The notes under the pieces are model-generated. The model was not told where the DNA came from, ran no database searches, and was given only the letters and a program-made list of their open reading frames with translations. A stretch of DNA of 64,000 bases from JAAOZP01 sp964616835 (GTDB taxonomy: Archaea; Thermoproteota; EX4484-205; JAAOZP01): NCBI GenBank assembly GCA_964616835.1, contig CAZTSG010000001.1:18690-82689 (forward strand), given 5' to 3'. Below are positions 40,153 to 49,395 of the stretch, piece by piece. A program made the position numbers and the translations under genes. Every line of letters begins with the position of its first letter. Position 1 is the stretch's first letter.

Positions 40153-42606
40153 TCACATGAAGTCTTTAAGCTTTAGGCTCTTCCTAGGAGGCTCTATCTC
40201 TATACCCAGCGGGTCGAGAACCTGTTCGAAAGTAGCTTTCATGACTTCCAGATACTTATCCAAGTCTATCTCTTCTATCCGAGCTAGTTTAACAGGCTTA
40301 ACGCCGTTCTTAACCTTAACGTAGGATATTATGTCGCCAGCCCTAGCTTTGACTCCCAACTCCCTCTCAAGCTGTTTCGCTGCTTTAACGTGTTGCGGCG
40401 TGCTCTTCTCATAGTCGTTTAAAGGCTTGCTTAGCATTACGTCGAAAGCAAGCTCCTCGAGGCTAAGCTGCCGGTTGACAAGCTTCTCAACATACTCGTT
40501 TATCATGTTCTTTATGCTGGCGACAGCCGTGTTAAACTCCTCCTCGTTCCTAACCTTGCTGAGCACGTTAATCATATCGTGAAAAGCCTGTTTCACGAAC
40601 TTTGGTGTTGAGCTCTTCTTCCCGACAAGACCCTTTATATCTACATTGCCGTCCTCAGTAACTCCCAAATAGTTCTTCTTACGCTGGCTGAAAACCCCAT
40701 ACCTGTAAACCTTGTCGATGTTAAGCTCAATATTATATTTTTTCCTCACGAATTCGATGAGCTTCTCAACCTCCTCGGGCTTGGGGTCTCTCAGGAAGAT
40801 GGAATCAGTATCTCCGTAGACGACCTCTATGCCAAGGTTGTTCGCCGTTTCAACAAGCTCGGTGAAGATCCCCCTACCTATCCAGGTTACTGTCTCGGCT
40901 GCTGAAGGAGCGTAGAAATGAAAAGTGTCTGCTCCCATAACTCCGTAACTAGCGTTTATGAAAACCTTTATCGCCCTCTGTACAACGTCGTAGAAAGCAC
41001 GCTTCTCCACGGTTTCAGCCTTCTTGGAAAGGGGCTGGTAGTATTTTACACGGAGCTCTCTCAAGGCGCCTATTATGGAGCTCTCTATGCCTCTTCTCTT
41101 CACGCATATCCAGTGCGGAGAATTCATTGGAGTATTGCTTTTACACTCTTCATGCCTACACCTGACGGTCTCGTAACTTATGTTGAAATTCATTATTATG
41201 CTCGGATATAGGGATGCGAAGTCAAGTATCACTAGGTTAAAGTACAGTCCCGGCTTTGGCTCAAGCACTATCGCCCCTCTATACTTCTTACCCTTTATGA
41301 TTGCTTCGGACTTCTTCTCGCTCTTGAGCTGTAAAATATCCTCCTGCCTCGGTATCAGGTAATTGTTTCTCCTATGTAAACTTAAGAGCATGCTTTTAAT
41401 CCACGTGGAGACACCGTGCCTGACAACATCCTCCATGGGCAGCCTGCTTATCCTCATGAAGAGTATGAGGAGCTTGAGTAGAAGATAGTCCCTATTGGCG
41501 ATCAAGTCGAAGGTTATCTCAGCGTCTCTGAAACAGTATTCAGCAAGCTCCCTCGGCTTCAGCATCCAAATATCTTCAGTCAGAGCTATCTTCCCCTTGC
41601 CGAGTAAAGCCCTGCCTATGGCGTCTAAGGTCACCTCCTTGTAAATACCTCCGTAAGCGTAGTTTTGTATCGATTTGTTGAAGAAAACCCTGTAAAGGTC
41701 TATGTGAACCCCTTCGGTGAGGTCGACATAGTCCTTGCCTTTTTCCAATGGGGCTTCCTCGTCTAGCGATAGCTTGCTAGCCCTATTGTACAGGTAGAGA
41801 AGGTCGAATTTATCGCCGTTGAAGGTCACTAGGAACGGGTATTTCCTTATTTCCTTAAACACTTCTTTCAAAAGTTTCTCTTCGCTTGAAACATGGATTA
41901 TTTTCTTAACCCCGTCGTACTCCTCCCCGTCGAAATCGTCAAGAACATAAACCTTGTTTTCCCCCGCGTTGGATTTGAAGGCGACGGAAATTATCGGGTC
42001 CTCCGCCTTACTAGCATCAGGAACATGATTGGGGCCGGGGGGCTTTACTTCTATGTCGAGTGAGGAAAGCTTCATGAAAGGTATCGGCTGGTTCAGCATC
42101 TCGATGAGTTCTCTCATCTCCGGGTATTCGGATTCTGGCGGCTTGACAGCTTCCTCAAGCGTCGTTTCCAAACGTCTTTCAACAAGCTTCCCATCTACTA
42201 TGTCGTAATAGAACCCCGGCTTCTTGTCAGTATCGTATATGTAGCACCAGGTGTAGTGAATATCCGCTTCCCAAGCTCTCCCCAATATCTCCCTTATCGA
42301 GGTTGCGGACCCTCCTATGGACAAAGGGTCCTTTGCAACGACTTTTCTGAAAACCCTCTCCCTATCTTCCAGCAGATCATACTTCTTAACTTCCTCAATC
42401 CTATCAAAGCCGTGATGATTAATCAACTGCTGGTTGCTCATCAATTCCTCTATGCTTAAATCGGTTAGCAAATACGGCTGATGAGCCTCGTTAGACGGGA
42501 TAATCACCATCTCCCGCTTCTCCGGATCGTATAGTTTAAGCAAAACCCTTCTGTTGTCTCCATCGTAGGAGGCGGAGACTAGTATCAGCCCCTTCCTTTC
42601 TTCCAT
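40153..42606 (-). CDS. polB: Family B DNA polymerase
   Basis: 817 residues. A replicative or repair polymerase with 3'-5' proofreading. Exo I SLDIEV (Asp184, Glu186), Exo II FNGDKFDLLYL (about 262-272), Exo III YCFRDAEITF (about 357-366). Polymerase motif A DFASLYPSIIMNFNIS, motif B KVFINASYGVMGA, and motif C YGDTDSIF. The tail PRKSLKLKDFM may include a PCNA-binding peptide. All catalytic acids are present. A PolD small subunit elsewhere in the window shows that both replicative families occur here. Confidence 0.97.
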   Translation of the reverse strand: MEERKGLILVSASYDGDNRRVLLKLYDPEKREMVIIPSNEAHQPYLLTDLSIEELMSNQQLINHHGFDRIEEVKKYDLLEDRERVFRKVVAKDPLSIGGSATSIREILGRAWEADIHYTWCYIYDTDKKPGFYYDIVDGKLVERRLETTLEEAVKPPESEYPEMRELIEMLNQPIPFMKLSSLDIEVKPPGPNHVPDASKAEDPIISVAFKSNAGENKVYVLDDFDGEEYDGVKKIIHVSSEEKLLKEVFKEIRKYPFLVTFNGDKFDLLYLYNRASKLSLDEEAPLEKGKDYVDLTEGVHIDLYRVFFNKSIQNYAYGGIYKEVTLDAIGRALLGKGKIALTEDIWMLKPRELAEYCFRDAEITFDLIANRDYLLLKLLILFMRISRLPMEDVVRHGVSTWIKSMLLSLHRRNNYLIPRQEDILQLKSEKKSEAIIKGKKYRGAIVLEPKPGLYFNLVILDFASLYPSIIMNFNISYETVRCRHEECKSNTPMNSPHWICVKRRGIESSIIGALRELRVKYYQPLSKKAETVEKRAFYDVVQRAIKVFINASYGVMGADTFHFYAPSAAETVTWIGRGIFTELVETANNLGIEVVYGDTDSIFLRDPKPEEVEKLIEFVRKKYNIELNIDKVYRYGVFSQRKKNYLGVTEDGNVDIKGLVGKKSSTPKFVKQAFHDMINVLSKVRNEEEFNTAVASIKNMINEYVEKLVNRQLSLEELAFDVMLSKPLNDYEKSTPQHVKAAKQLERELGVKARAGDIISYVKVKNGVKPVKLARIEEIDLDKYLEVMKATFEQVLDPLGIEIEPPRKSLKLKDFM

Positions 42607-42640
42607 TTCTCTTTTCTTACTCGACGTTGATTCTCATTCT

Positions 42641-42650
42641 CGCTATATAG
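42641..42650. promoter_or_regulatory. Shared near-palindromic TATA box between polB and the exosome operon
   Basis: CGCTATATAG reads as a TATA element on both strands. It lies 35 bases before the polB ATG (minus) and about 40 bases before the Pop5 start at 42689 (plus), so one box may drive both directions. Confidence 0.5.
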
Positions 42651-42688
42651 GTTTATCTCCTTGGGTTAGGAACAAATACTGTAGGATT

Positions 42689-43009
42689 ATGCCGGTAAAA
42701 GAGTATAAAACAAGATACGTAGTGTTCGAGGTTAAGAACCGCGAGGAATTGATTAAGACGCTTAAAAACGCTCAAAACACCCAGCCGGGCTTCCGTTTTA
42801 AAATAGTCCGCGAGTACGACGGGCTCGTTGTCGTAAAGTGCCCGCACAAGGCTGTTCCGATTCTCAGAGAAATAGTGGACAGCCTTGTTAAACCCCCGCT
42901 CACTCCAAGTTTGAGAATAATAGGTGTCTCGGGCACCTTGAGGAAGGCTGTCAACAAATTCTGTATTACGAGGATTCCGCAGGGCAAAGATTATAAGGCT
43001 TGGGAATAA
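42689..43009 (+). CDS. rnp2: RNase P protein component 2 (Pop5 homologue)
   Basis: 106 residues. Pop5 works with Rpp30 and RNase P RNA in tRNA 5' processing. The call rests on length, the RYVVFEV start, the ending of two helices and a strand, and above all the position at the head of the exosome superoperon directly before psmA, where Pop5 is found in many archaea. Sequence evidence alone is moderate. Confidence 0.82.
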   Translation: MPVKEYKTRYVVFEVKNREELIKTLKNAQNTQPGFRFKIVREYDGLVVVKCPHKAVPILREIVDSLVKPPLTPSLRIIGVSGTLRKAVNKFCITRIPQGKDYKAWE

Positions 43010-43024
43010 TAACTTGAAAGAGTC

Positions 43025-43729
43025 ATGATACCCGGTTACGAGCGGATATACGGTTTCTCGCCCGACGGAAGGATTCTCCAAGTAGACTACGCTATGGTTA
43101 TGGTTAACAATAGTCCTACGGCATGGGGTATTCAGGTAGAGGAGGGTATTGTGCTCGCAGGCATAGAGAAGAGGATAGATATGCTTCAGGACAGGACTTT
43201 CAGCCAGAAGCTCTTTCAGATAGATGAGCACATAGCAACTGTTGTGGCAGGCTTTAACTCCGATGCTAGGCTTCTCGTGGAATACGCTAGGAACGAGGCG
43301 CAGGTGAACAGGCTCCTGTACGATGAGCCTATGGACGTGGAGTATCTTGTGAGGAAGCTGAGCAATACTGTTCAAGCGTATACTCAGCACGCTGGAATGA
43401 GGCCATTCGGCATTTCGATGCTCATAGGCGGTGTCGACATGCTTGGCGCCAGCCTCTACCAGTTAGACCCCACTGGTATATACTTCAAGTATTTCGCGTC
43501 GGCAATCGGCATTGGCAGAGAGGACATACTCAAATACTTTAGGAACAACTACTCGATAAACGCAAGCCTGGAAGAGGCTATAACAATGGGTATTAAGGGC
43601 AGTATCGAGGTTTTGAAAGAGGAAGTGGCTCCTGATAGGCTTAGGATTGGAATAATCAGGACGGATGACAAGAAGTTCAGGGTACTGAGCTATGATGAAG
43701 TGAGGAAATATTACGAGAAAGCGAAGTAG
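43025..43729 (+). CDS. psmA: Proteasome alpha subunit
   Basis: 234 residues. Alpha rings gate the 20S proteasome. The alpha signature YERIYGFSPDGRILQVDYAM starts at residue 5, and GVDMLGASLYQLDPTGIYFKY and RLRIGIIRTDDKKFRVLS follow. Two beta subunits are in the window (9521 and 14260), so all core subunits are accounted for. It lies 15 bases after rnp2. Confidence 0.97.
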   Translation: MIPGYERIYGFSPDGRILQVDYAMVMVNNSPTAWGIQVEEGIVLAGIEKRIDMLQDRTFSQKLFQIDEHIATVVAGFNSDARLLVEYARNEAQVNRLLYDEPMDVEYLVRKLSNTVQAYTQHAGMRPFGISMLIGGVDMLGASLYQLDPTGIYFKYFASAIGIGREDILKYFRNNYSINASLEEAITMGIKGSIEVLKEEVAPDRLRIGIIRTDDKKFRVLSYDEVRKYYEKAK

Positions 43730-43736
43730 ATGAGAA

Positions 43737-44426
43737 TTGAGCAGGCCTTCAACCATAAGCAGGCTTTCACTGAAGGGCGAGAAGTTTGAGATAATCGTTG
43801 CTCCAGACCCCGCGTTAAACTTCAAGCTTACTGGTAAGGGGGACATAAGGAAGATCCTTTTGGTGGACGAGGTCTACTCAGACTCTAAGAAGGGGCTCCG
43901 AGTGTCTTCGGAGAAACTTAGGAAATTCTTCGGGACAACCGATGTTTTCAAGATAGCTGAGAAAATCCTCCTCGAGGGCGAGCTCCAGCTCACGAGCGAG
44001 CAGAGACGTAGGATGATTGAGAGCAAGAGGCAGCGGATAATAGCAATACTCTCCAAGATTCTTATAGACCCTTCTCTCGGGAACCCGATTCCCTCGCTTA
44101 GGATTGAGCAGGCTCTCAACCAGGTTGGTGTCTCGATAGACCCTCTCAAACCCTCGGAGGAGCAGGTTAAGAACGTTGTTAAAGCTTTGAGGCAAATGTT
44201 GCAGTTTAAGGTTAACGAGGTTTCTCTGACACTAACCTGCCAACAGGAGGAGTCTACTGACTTATATGGCTTCGTAAACTCCTTCGGCGAAGTGGACCAG
44301 ACTAAGACTCAGAAGGATAAGAGTGTGAAGCTAATGGCCAGAATACCGGCTGTCCTCACGTCGTATTTCCTTGAAAAACTGAACAGTAAATACGGGGACC
44401 GGGTAAAAGTTGATATAGGGGCGTGA
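43737..44426 (+). CDS. SBDS-family ribosome maturation protein
   Basis: 229 residues from TTG 43737. SBDS homologues help release the anti-association factor aIF6 from the large ribosomal subunit. Family parts: FEIIVAPDPALNFKLTGKGD at the start, EGELQLTSEQRRRMIESKRQ in the middle, and a C-terminal ferredoxin-like domain. Its place between psmA and rrp4 is conserved across archaea. Confidence 0.94.
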   Translation: MSRPSTISRLSLKGEKFEIIVAPDPALNFKLTGKGDIRKILLVDEVYSDSKKGLRVSSEKLRKFFGTTDVFKIAEKILLEGELQLTSEQRRRMIESKRQRIIAILSKILIDPSLGNPIPSLRIEQALNQVGVSIDPLKPSEEQVKNVVKALRQMLQFKVNEVSLTLTCQQEESTDLYGFVNSFGEVDQTKTQKDKSVKLMARIPAVLTSYFLEKLNSKYGDRVKVDIGA

Positions 44427-44472
44427 GGGCAGGCTTAACACGCTAAGGAATGCTGTTTAAGGAGGATTAGAA

Positions 44473-45171
44473 TTGTCACAGGGTAATGAGCAACAGAGGC
44501 AGAGGCCTATAGTTGTTCCGGGAGAGCCCTTAGGGGATAGTAAGTTCTATATCCCGGGTATGAATACGCTGAAAATCTCAGACAGGTTTTTCGCAACCAC
44601 TGTTGGAATAGTCAGGGTAGATGGGAAGCGTTTAGACGTTATATCGTTAAAATCTTTCTACCAGCCTAGGATAGGGGACCTTGTAATCGGGATTGTTAAG
44701 GAGCCTAATGTAGCAGGCTGGACCGTTGATATAAACTCTCCTTTCCTCGCCTTCCTACCCCTCTCGGAGTATCCTGAGAAGAGAATACGTTTGTCAAGGG
44801 ATAATATAAGTAGGATTCTGGAGACCGGGACAGTTATAACAGGGGTCATAAAGGACGCGTCAATATTCTCCTCTCCAGTAATAACGTTGAAGGGTAAGGG
44901 GCTTGGAGTTGTCTCAAGCGGCACCCTGCTGAACATAACTGCTTCTAAAGTACCCCGTCTAATAGGTAAGAAGGGCTCTATGCTGTCTGTTATAGAGCGG
45001 GCAACCGGAGTTAGGCTTACAGTGGGCCAGAACGGTCGTATAATAGTGCATTCTGAAGACAGCGATATTATCGCCAAGATCAGGAATGTGATAGAAATGG
45101 TTGAGAGGGAATCACATATATACGGGCTGACGGAGAGGGTTGAGGCATTGCTAGTGGGAAGGAAGTCGTAG
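44473..45171 (+). CDS. rrp4: Exosome RNA-binding subunit Rrp4
   Basis: 232 residues from TTG 44473, with GGAGG just upstream. Rrp4 caps the exosome ring with an S1 and a KH domain. Seen: RPIVVPGEPLGD at the N-terminus, an S1 region (PRIGDLVIGIVKEPNVAGWT), and the KH region VPRLIGKKGSMLSVIERATG. Confidence 0.96.
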   Translation: MSQGNEQQRQRPIVVPGEPLGDSKFYIPGMNTLKISDRFFATTVGIVRVDGKRLDVISLKSFYQPRIGDLVIGIVKEPNVAGWTVDINSPFLAFLPLSEYPEKRIRLSRDNISRILETGTVITGVIKDASIFSSPVITLKGKGLGVVSSGTLLNITASKVPRLIGKKGSMLSVIERATGVRLTVGQNGRIIVHSEDSDIIAKIRNVIEMVERESHIYGLTERVEALLVGRKS

Positions 45172-45175
45172 AAAC

Positions 45176-45904
45176 ATGGGGGAAAAGATAAGTCTGTTTA
45201 AGGAAGACGGTAGGAGGACGGACGGTAGGGCTCCGGATGAGCTTAGGCCGATTAAGATTAAGGTAGGCGTATTATCCAATGCTCAAGGCTCCGCCTACAT
45301 CGAGCAGGGTAAGAACAAGATACTTGCAGCAGTCTACGGCCCTAAGGAAGCGCTTCCAAAGCACATTTCACTACCAGACAGGTGTATCCTAAGATGCAGG
45401 TATCATATGGCTCCTTTCTCAACACCCGAGAGGAAGAGCCCTGCCCCCAGCAGGAGGGAAATAGAGCTTTCAATGGTTATTAGAAATGCTCTTGAACCGC
45501 TTGTCATGACTTCCCTCTTCCCCAGGACTGTGATAGACATTTTCATAGAGGTTCTGCAGGCTGACGGGGGCACTCGCTGCGCCGGGTTGACGGCAGCAGT
45601 CCTAGCACTCGCAGACGCTGGCATACCTTTGAGAGGGCTGACTGCAGCCTGTGCAGTTGGAAAGGCTGAGGGCAAGGTGATAGTGGACCTTAACGATATC
45701 GAGGACAAGTATGGCGAGGCTGATATGCCCATAGCTTACAATCCGACCCTAGACGGGATCACATTGATTCAGATGGACGGTATAATGTCGAAGGAGGAGA
45801 TTGAGCAAGCGCTATCCTTAGCTATAACTGCTACTCAAAAAATTCACAAGATGCAAGTTGACGCGTTGAAAGAGAGGTTTTCGCTTTCACGGAGGGAGGT
45901 TTAA
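45176..45904 (+). CDS. rrp41: Exosome catalytic subunit Rrp41
   Basis: 242 residues. RNase PH-type phosphorolytic subunit. Motifs: RTDGRAPDELRPIKIKVGVL, GSAYIEQGKNKILAAVYGP, RREIELSMVIRNALEP, and the active-site region GGTRCAGLTAAVLALADAGI with DIEDKYGEADMPIAY holding the catalytic acid (Asp of EADMP). The stop overlaps the Rrp42 start. Confidence 0.97.
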   Translation: MGEKISLFKEDGRRTDGRAPDELRPIKIKVGVLSNAQGSAYIEQGKNKILAAVYGPKEALPKHISLPDRCILRCRYHMAPFSTPERKSPAPSRREIELSMVIRNALEPLVMTSLFPRTVIDIFIEVLQADGGTRCAGLTAAVLALADAGIPLRGLTAACAVGKAEGKVIVDLNDIEDKYGEADMPIAYNPTLDGITLIQMDGIMSKEEIEQALSLAITATQKIHKMQVDALKERFSLSRREV

Positions 45905-46728
45905 TGTCGGTGACTGAGCAGAGGCCGATTATCTCTAAGCTCGAGAAACAGGAGCTTTACCGCCTCCTAGCTGAGGGTAAGAGGGTTGACGGTCGGAGCC
46001 TCTTCCAACACAGGAATCTAAGCGTGCAACTCGGGTACATTGAGAAGGCAGAGGGCTCGGCGCTTGTGGAGCTTGGCAACACTAAGATTCTGGCTGCTGT
46101 TAAAGTTGGCGTGGCACTGCCTTTTGCAGACACTCCTAACGAGGGTATTTTGATCGTGAACGCTGAACTCGTTCCCCTAGCATCCCCCGTTTTCGAACCG
46201 GGTCCCCCATCGGAGGAGTCTATTTCTCTAGCGCGGTACGTTGACAGGAGCATCAGGGAATCTAAGACTGTTGACCTTTCTTCACTATGCATAGTTCCAG
46301 GCAGGTCTGTTTACTCACTGTACATCGACCTCTATATTCTTGACTACGACGGTAATCTGATAGATGCTTCAGTAATAGCGAGCGTAAACGCTCTCGGTAC
46401 TACGATGCTTCCTAAGTATAGTGTGGAAGGGCAGAACATTAAAAAGCTTGACGAAAGCTTTAAGCTTGAGCTTAAGGATTACCCTGTCTCACTGACGTAC
46501 GCGTTTCTCGGCGACAAGTATGTTGTTGACCCCTGTCTGAACGAGGAGTATGCCTCTGACTTCACCGTCTCAATAACGGTTAAGTCCGATGACAGGTTCT
46601 GCGCAATACAGAAGAACGGCGGGGGGATGCTTTCTCCCAAGAGCTTTCTAGACCTCTTGGAGAAATCCATAACGCTGGGGAAAGAGTTAAGAAGAGTAGC
46701 GTACAGCCAGCTCGTTAAAAATGACTAA
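45904..46728 (+). CDS. rrp42: Exosome structural subunit Rrp42
   Basis: 274 residues. Non-catalytic RNase PH-like partner of Rrp41 in the hexameric ring. Seen: RVDGRSLFQHRNLSVQLGYI, EGSALVELGNTKILAAVKVG, the long stretch to AELVPLASPVFEPGPPSEES, and VDPCLNEEYASDFTVSITVK. It overlaps both neighbours by a few bases. Confidence 0.97.
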   Translation: MSVTEQRPIISKLEKQELYRLLAEGKRVDGRSLFQHRNLSVQLGYIEKAEGSALVELGNTKILAAVKVGVALPFADTPNEGILIVNAELVPLASPVFEPGPPSEESISLARYVDRSIRESKTVDLSSLCIVPGRSVYSLYIDLYILDYDGNLIDASVIASVNALGTTMLPKYSVEGQNIKKLDESFKLELKDYPVSLTYAFLGDKYVVDPCLNEEYASDFTVSITVKSDDRFCAIQKNGGGMLSPKSFLDLLEKSITLGKELRRVAYSQLVKND

Positions 46729-46981
46729 GAGAAGGAAGGAATCCGGAGCCTTAGGAGTGAAATACGGCTTCTCCCTCAGAGAGAGATACATGCAGGTTTT
46801 AAAGAGGAGGAGGGCGGTTTACAACTGCCCCAGGTGTGGAACAGGGATTCTTAAGAGGCTTAGCGTAGGTGTCTGGAGCTGCAGGAAATGCGAATACACT
46901 TTTGCAGGAGGAGCGTACGAGCCCTCTACTAAAATAGGCGAGGCCGCTGCAAGGGCTGCGGGCGTCAAGACTGTGCTTTAG
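46721..46981 (+). CDS. rpl37ae: Ribosomal protein L37Ae
   Basis: 86 residues. Zinc ribbon CPRCGTGILKRLSVGVWSCR-KC (residues 36-58, two CxxC) in a basic protein; the segment AGGAYEPSTKIGEAA closes it. Ribosomal large subunit. The start overlaps the rrp42 end by eight bases. Confidence 0.97.
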   Translation: MTKRRKESGALGVKYGFSLRERYMQVLKRRRAVYNCPRCGTGILKRLSVGVWSCRKCEYTFAGGAYEPSTKIGEAAARAAGVKTVL

Positions 46982-47221
46982 ATGATAAGAGTTAAACTGA
47001 TTTTGAAGTACGGGGATGAATGGGTTCCAAGTGCAATCTACAGGGCTTGCCTTCAAGAGGTGGTTTCGGAGCCTAAAAGCGGGGTTAATGCGAAGGTCGT
47101 CGGCAATAAGCTGCTTCTTTTATTCAAAGGAAGCAAGCCTTCTAAGGTGGCTGAAAGACTGAGGAATACCTTGCACCTGATCAGCTTGATGGAGCGTTCC
47201 ATAGCCCTCCTGGAGACCTAG
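46982..47221 (+). CDS. pcc1: KEOPS complex subunit Pcc1
   Basis: 79 residues beginning directly after the L37Ae stop. Pcc1 bridges the KEOPS complex that makes t6A in tRNA. The alpha-beta pattern, with the central VNAKVVGNKLLLLFKGSKPS and the final NTLHLISLMERSIALLE, fits. In many archaea rpoP (RNA polymerase subunit P) lies between L37Ae and Pcc1; here it is missing. Confidence 0.85.
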   Translation: MIRVKLILKYGDEWVPSAIYRACLQEVVSEPKSGVNAKVVGNKLLLLFKGSKPSKVAERLRNTLHLISLMERSIALLET

Positions 47222-47280
47222 CTCTCATTACGCTGGAAGCATATGTTTTTAAGCATCCTGGATTATGGGAATTAGGAGCA

Positions 47281-47646
47281 ATGTCTCAGGAACTGCCTCT
47301 TCAACTGCAAGAGAAGCTGTCTAGGCTTCAACAGCTTCAGCAAACCCTAGAATCTCTCTACATCCAGAAGGAGCAGGCTAAGCTTGAAGCCAGGGAGCTG
47401 GAATCTGCTCTTCAAGAACTGTCTTCTGTCGATGAAAACACTCCGGTTTACAGGATAACCGGTAGGATTCTTATTAGGAAGAGCAAGGCAGACTTGATAA
47501 ACGAGTTGAATGAGCAGAGGGAGCTTATTAAAGTCAGGATAAGCGCGATCGAAAGGCAGGAGAGCAAGGTTAGGGAAAGGGTTAGCGAGCTTGAAAACGA
47601 GTTGAAAGCAGCTCTTTCTACTGGCAAGGGCAATCTACCTGCTTAA
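47281..47646 (+). CDS. pfdB: Prefoldin beta subunit
   Basis: 121 residues with two long coiled-coil helices (about 5-45 and 75-112) joined by a beta hairpin carrying DENTPVYRITGRILIRKSK. Prefoldin hands unfolded proteins to the thermosome. It normally closes the exosome superoperon, as here. Confidence 0.94.
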   Translation: MSQELPLQLQEKLSRLQQLQQTLESLYIQKEQAKLEARELESALQELSSVDENTPVYRITGRILIRKSKADLINELNEQRELIKVRISAIERQESKVRERVSELENELKAALSTGKGNLPA

Positions 47647-47712
47647 GAAATAAGCAGGCTGCTTGTCTAAAGACTTTTTAAATCACCCCCTGTTTCTGAG
47701 ACAAAACTGAGG

Positions 47713-48564
47713 ATGAACATAGTAGAGCTGAGAAACGTGAGCTTCCGATACGCGGGCTCCGAGAGAAACGTTTTATCAAATCTTAATCTTAAGATTGAGG
47801 AAGGAGAGAGTGTACTCATAACGGGTCCCTCGGGTTGCGGGAAGTCTACGATAGCTAGAGTCATCACGGGCTTGATACCGCATAGTTATCCCGGGGATTT
47901 CAGTGGCGAAGCATATGTCTTAGGCATGAACGTTTTGGAGAACCCGGTTAGCAGAATTGCGACGAGTTGCGGGATCGTGTTTCAAAACCCCGAAAACCAA
48001 CTGTTCACTTTCAGCGTGGAGGATGATGTCGCATTCGGACCTGAAAACCTCGCCCTCCCCCCTGACGAGATTTGTAGGAGAGTCGACGAATCTCTTAGGC
48101 TTGTTGGAATAGAACATCTCAGACGTGCTTCTCCAAACAGTATTTCAGGCGGGGAGCAGCAGAAGGCGGCTATCGCATCCATACTCTCCATGCATCCGTC
48201 CTTGATAATTTTTGACGAGCCTACTTCTATGCTGGACCCCTCGTCGTCAGCTAGTCTGATTCAAAGCATCTTCAGGCTTAAGGAGAGTCTTAGAAGGATG
48301 GGGAAGGAGATAACGCTGATAATTATAGAGCATAGGATTAGTCTACTTATTGACCATATCTCAAGGATGATTGTTGTGTCAGACGGTAGAATAGTTCTCG
48401 ACGGAGACCCTATGATGGTTCTCAACGAGAGCTTTAAAAGAAGGATTCCGATCAACATCCCCCCGGTTCTTCAAATATACTTCAGGATTAAGGATAGGTG
48501 CGGCTTAGAGAAGCCTCCGAGAAGCCTCAAAGAGCTCCTCTCTCATTTAAGGGAGGCGGGTTGA
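47713..48564 (+). CDS. ecfA1: ECF transporter ATPase A1
   Basis: 283 residues. Walker A GPSGCGKST, Q-loop in CGIVFQNPENQLFTFSVEDD, signature SISGGEQQKAAIAS, Walker B LIIFDEPTSMLD, and switch His in IIEHR. The form of the Q-loop (FQNPENQLF) is typical of energy-coupling-factor ATPases for vitamins and metals. It is cotranscribed with A2 and T; no substrate-binding (S) gene is present here. Confidence 0.93.
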   Translation: MNIVELRNVSFRYAGSERNVLSNLNLKIEEGESVLITGPSGCGKSTIARVITGLIPHSYPGDFSGEAYVLGMNVLENPVSRIATSCGIVFQNPENQLFTFSVEDDVAFGPENLALPPDEICRRVDESLRLVGIEHLRRASPNSISGGEQQKAAIASILSMHPSLIIFDEPTSMLDPSSSASLIQSIFRLKESLRRMGKEITLIIIEHRISLLIDHISRMIVVSDGRIVLDGDPMMVLNESFKRRIPINIPPVLQIYFRIKDRCGLEKPPRSLKELLSHLREAG

Positions 48565-48570
48565 TGAGAA

Positions 48571-49395
48571 ATGGTTGAAATAGTTGTCGAGAACCTTTTC
48601 TTCAAATATCCGGAAGCTGAGGACTATGCTTTGAAAAGCGTTAATCTCGTCATTAAAGAAGGTGAGAGTATTGCGATACTTGGTGAAAACGGCGCTGGCA
48701 AGACAACGCTTGCTAAAAACCTTAACGGCCTGCTCAAGCCAACCCGGGGAAGCGTTAGGATCGAAGGCGTGGATACGAGGAGCCTCTCGGTTGCGAAGAT
48801 AGCTAGGAAAATAGGCTTCGTATGCCATAACCCCGACCACCAGTTTTTTGCAGAAACGGTTGAGGAAGAGATCCGGTTTGGACTGAGGAACTTCGGTTTC
48901 CCTGAGGACGAGGCTGAGAAGAGCGTCCAGGAGGCTCTGAAAACATTCGGATTGGAGGAGTATAGGTCTAGAAACCCTTTCCAACTGAGCGGTGGAGAGA
49001 AGAAGAGACTGGCCATGGCTTCGATAATGGTTTGGCACCCGGAGTTACTGATCTTGGACGAGCCGACAATAGGCATGGACTATGCTCAGAGGCTGAATAT
49101 TCAAAGAGTTCTTAAAAACCTGGTTTCAGAAGGCAGGAGCATAGTTGTGATAACTCACGACGTTGATTTTGCTGCAAGCCTGTGCGAGAGAGCAATAATC
49201 CTAAGCAGGGGTGAAGTAATTGGAGACGGATGCTTACGCAAGCTTCTTTCAGATAGTGAAGTTGTTGAGAAAGCCTCCTTGAGAAAGCCCTTCTTGATCG
49301 AGCTTGAGGAAGAGGCTGGTTTCTCAAAGATGGAGGAGGATTTCGACGAGATATGCGATTTTCTGACGAGGGTGTTTCCTAAATGTCGTTCCTAA
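48571..49395 (+). CDS. ecfA2: ECF transporter ATPase A2
   Basis: 274 residues. Walker A GENGAGKTT, Q-loop CHNPDHQFFAETVEEE, signature QLSGGEKKRLAMAS, Walker B LLILDEPTIGMD, and switch His in ITHD. It pairs with EcfA1 to power the ECF core. The ATG lies a few bases after ecfA1, and the 3' end overlaps ecfT by 13 bases. Confidence 0.94.
   Translation: MVEIVVENLFFKYPEAEDYALKSVNLVIKEGESIAILGENGAGKTTLAKNLNGLLKPTRGSVRIEGVDTRSLSVAKIARKIGFVCHNPDHQFFAETVEEEIRFGLRNFGFPEDEAEKSVQEALKTFGLEEYRSRNPFQLSGGEKKRLAMASIMVWHPELLILDEPTIGMDYAQRLNIQRVLKNLVSEGRSIVVITHDVDFAASLCERAIILSRGEVIGDGCLRKLLSDSEVVEKASLRKPFLIELEEEAGFSKMEEDFDEICDFLTRVFPKCRS

Noticed and set aside
40918..43390. Open frames opposite polB and opposite Pop5/psmA
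   Set aside because: They lie antisense to conserved genes and show no conserved domains or ribosome-binding sites.
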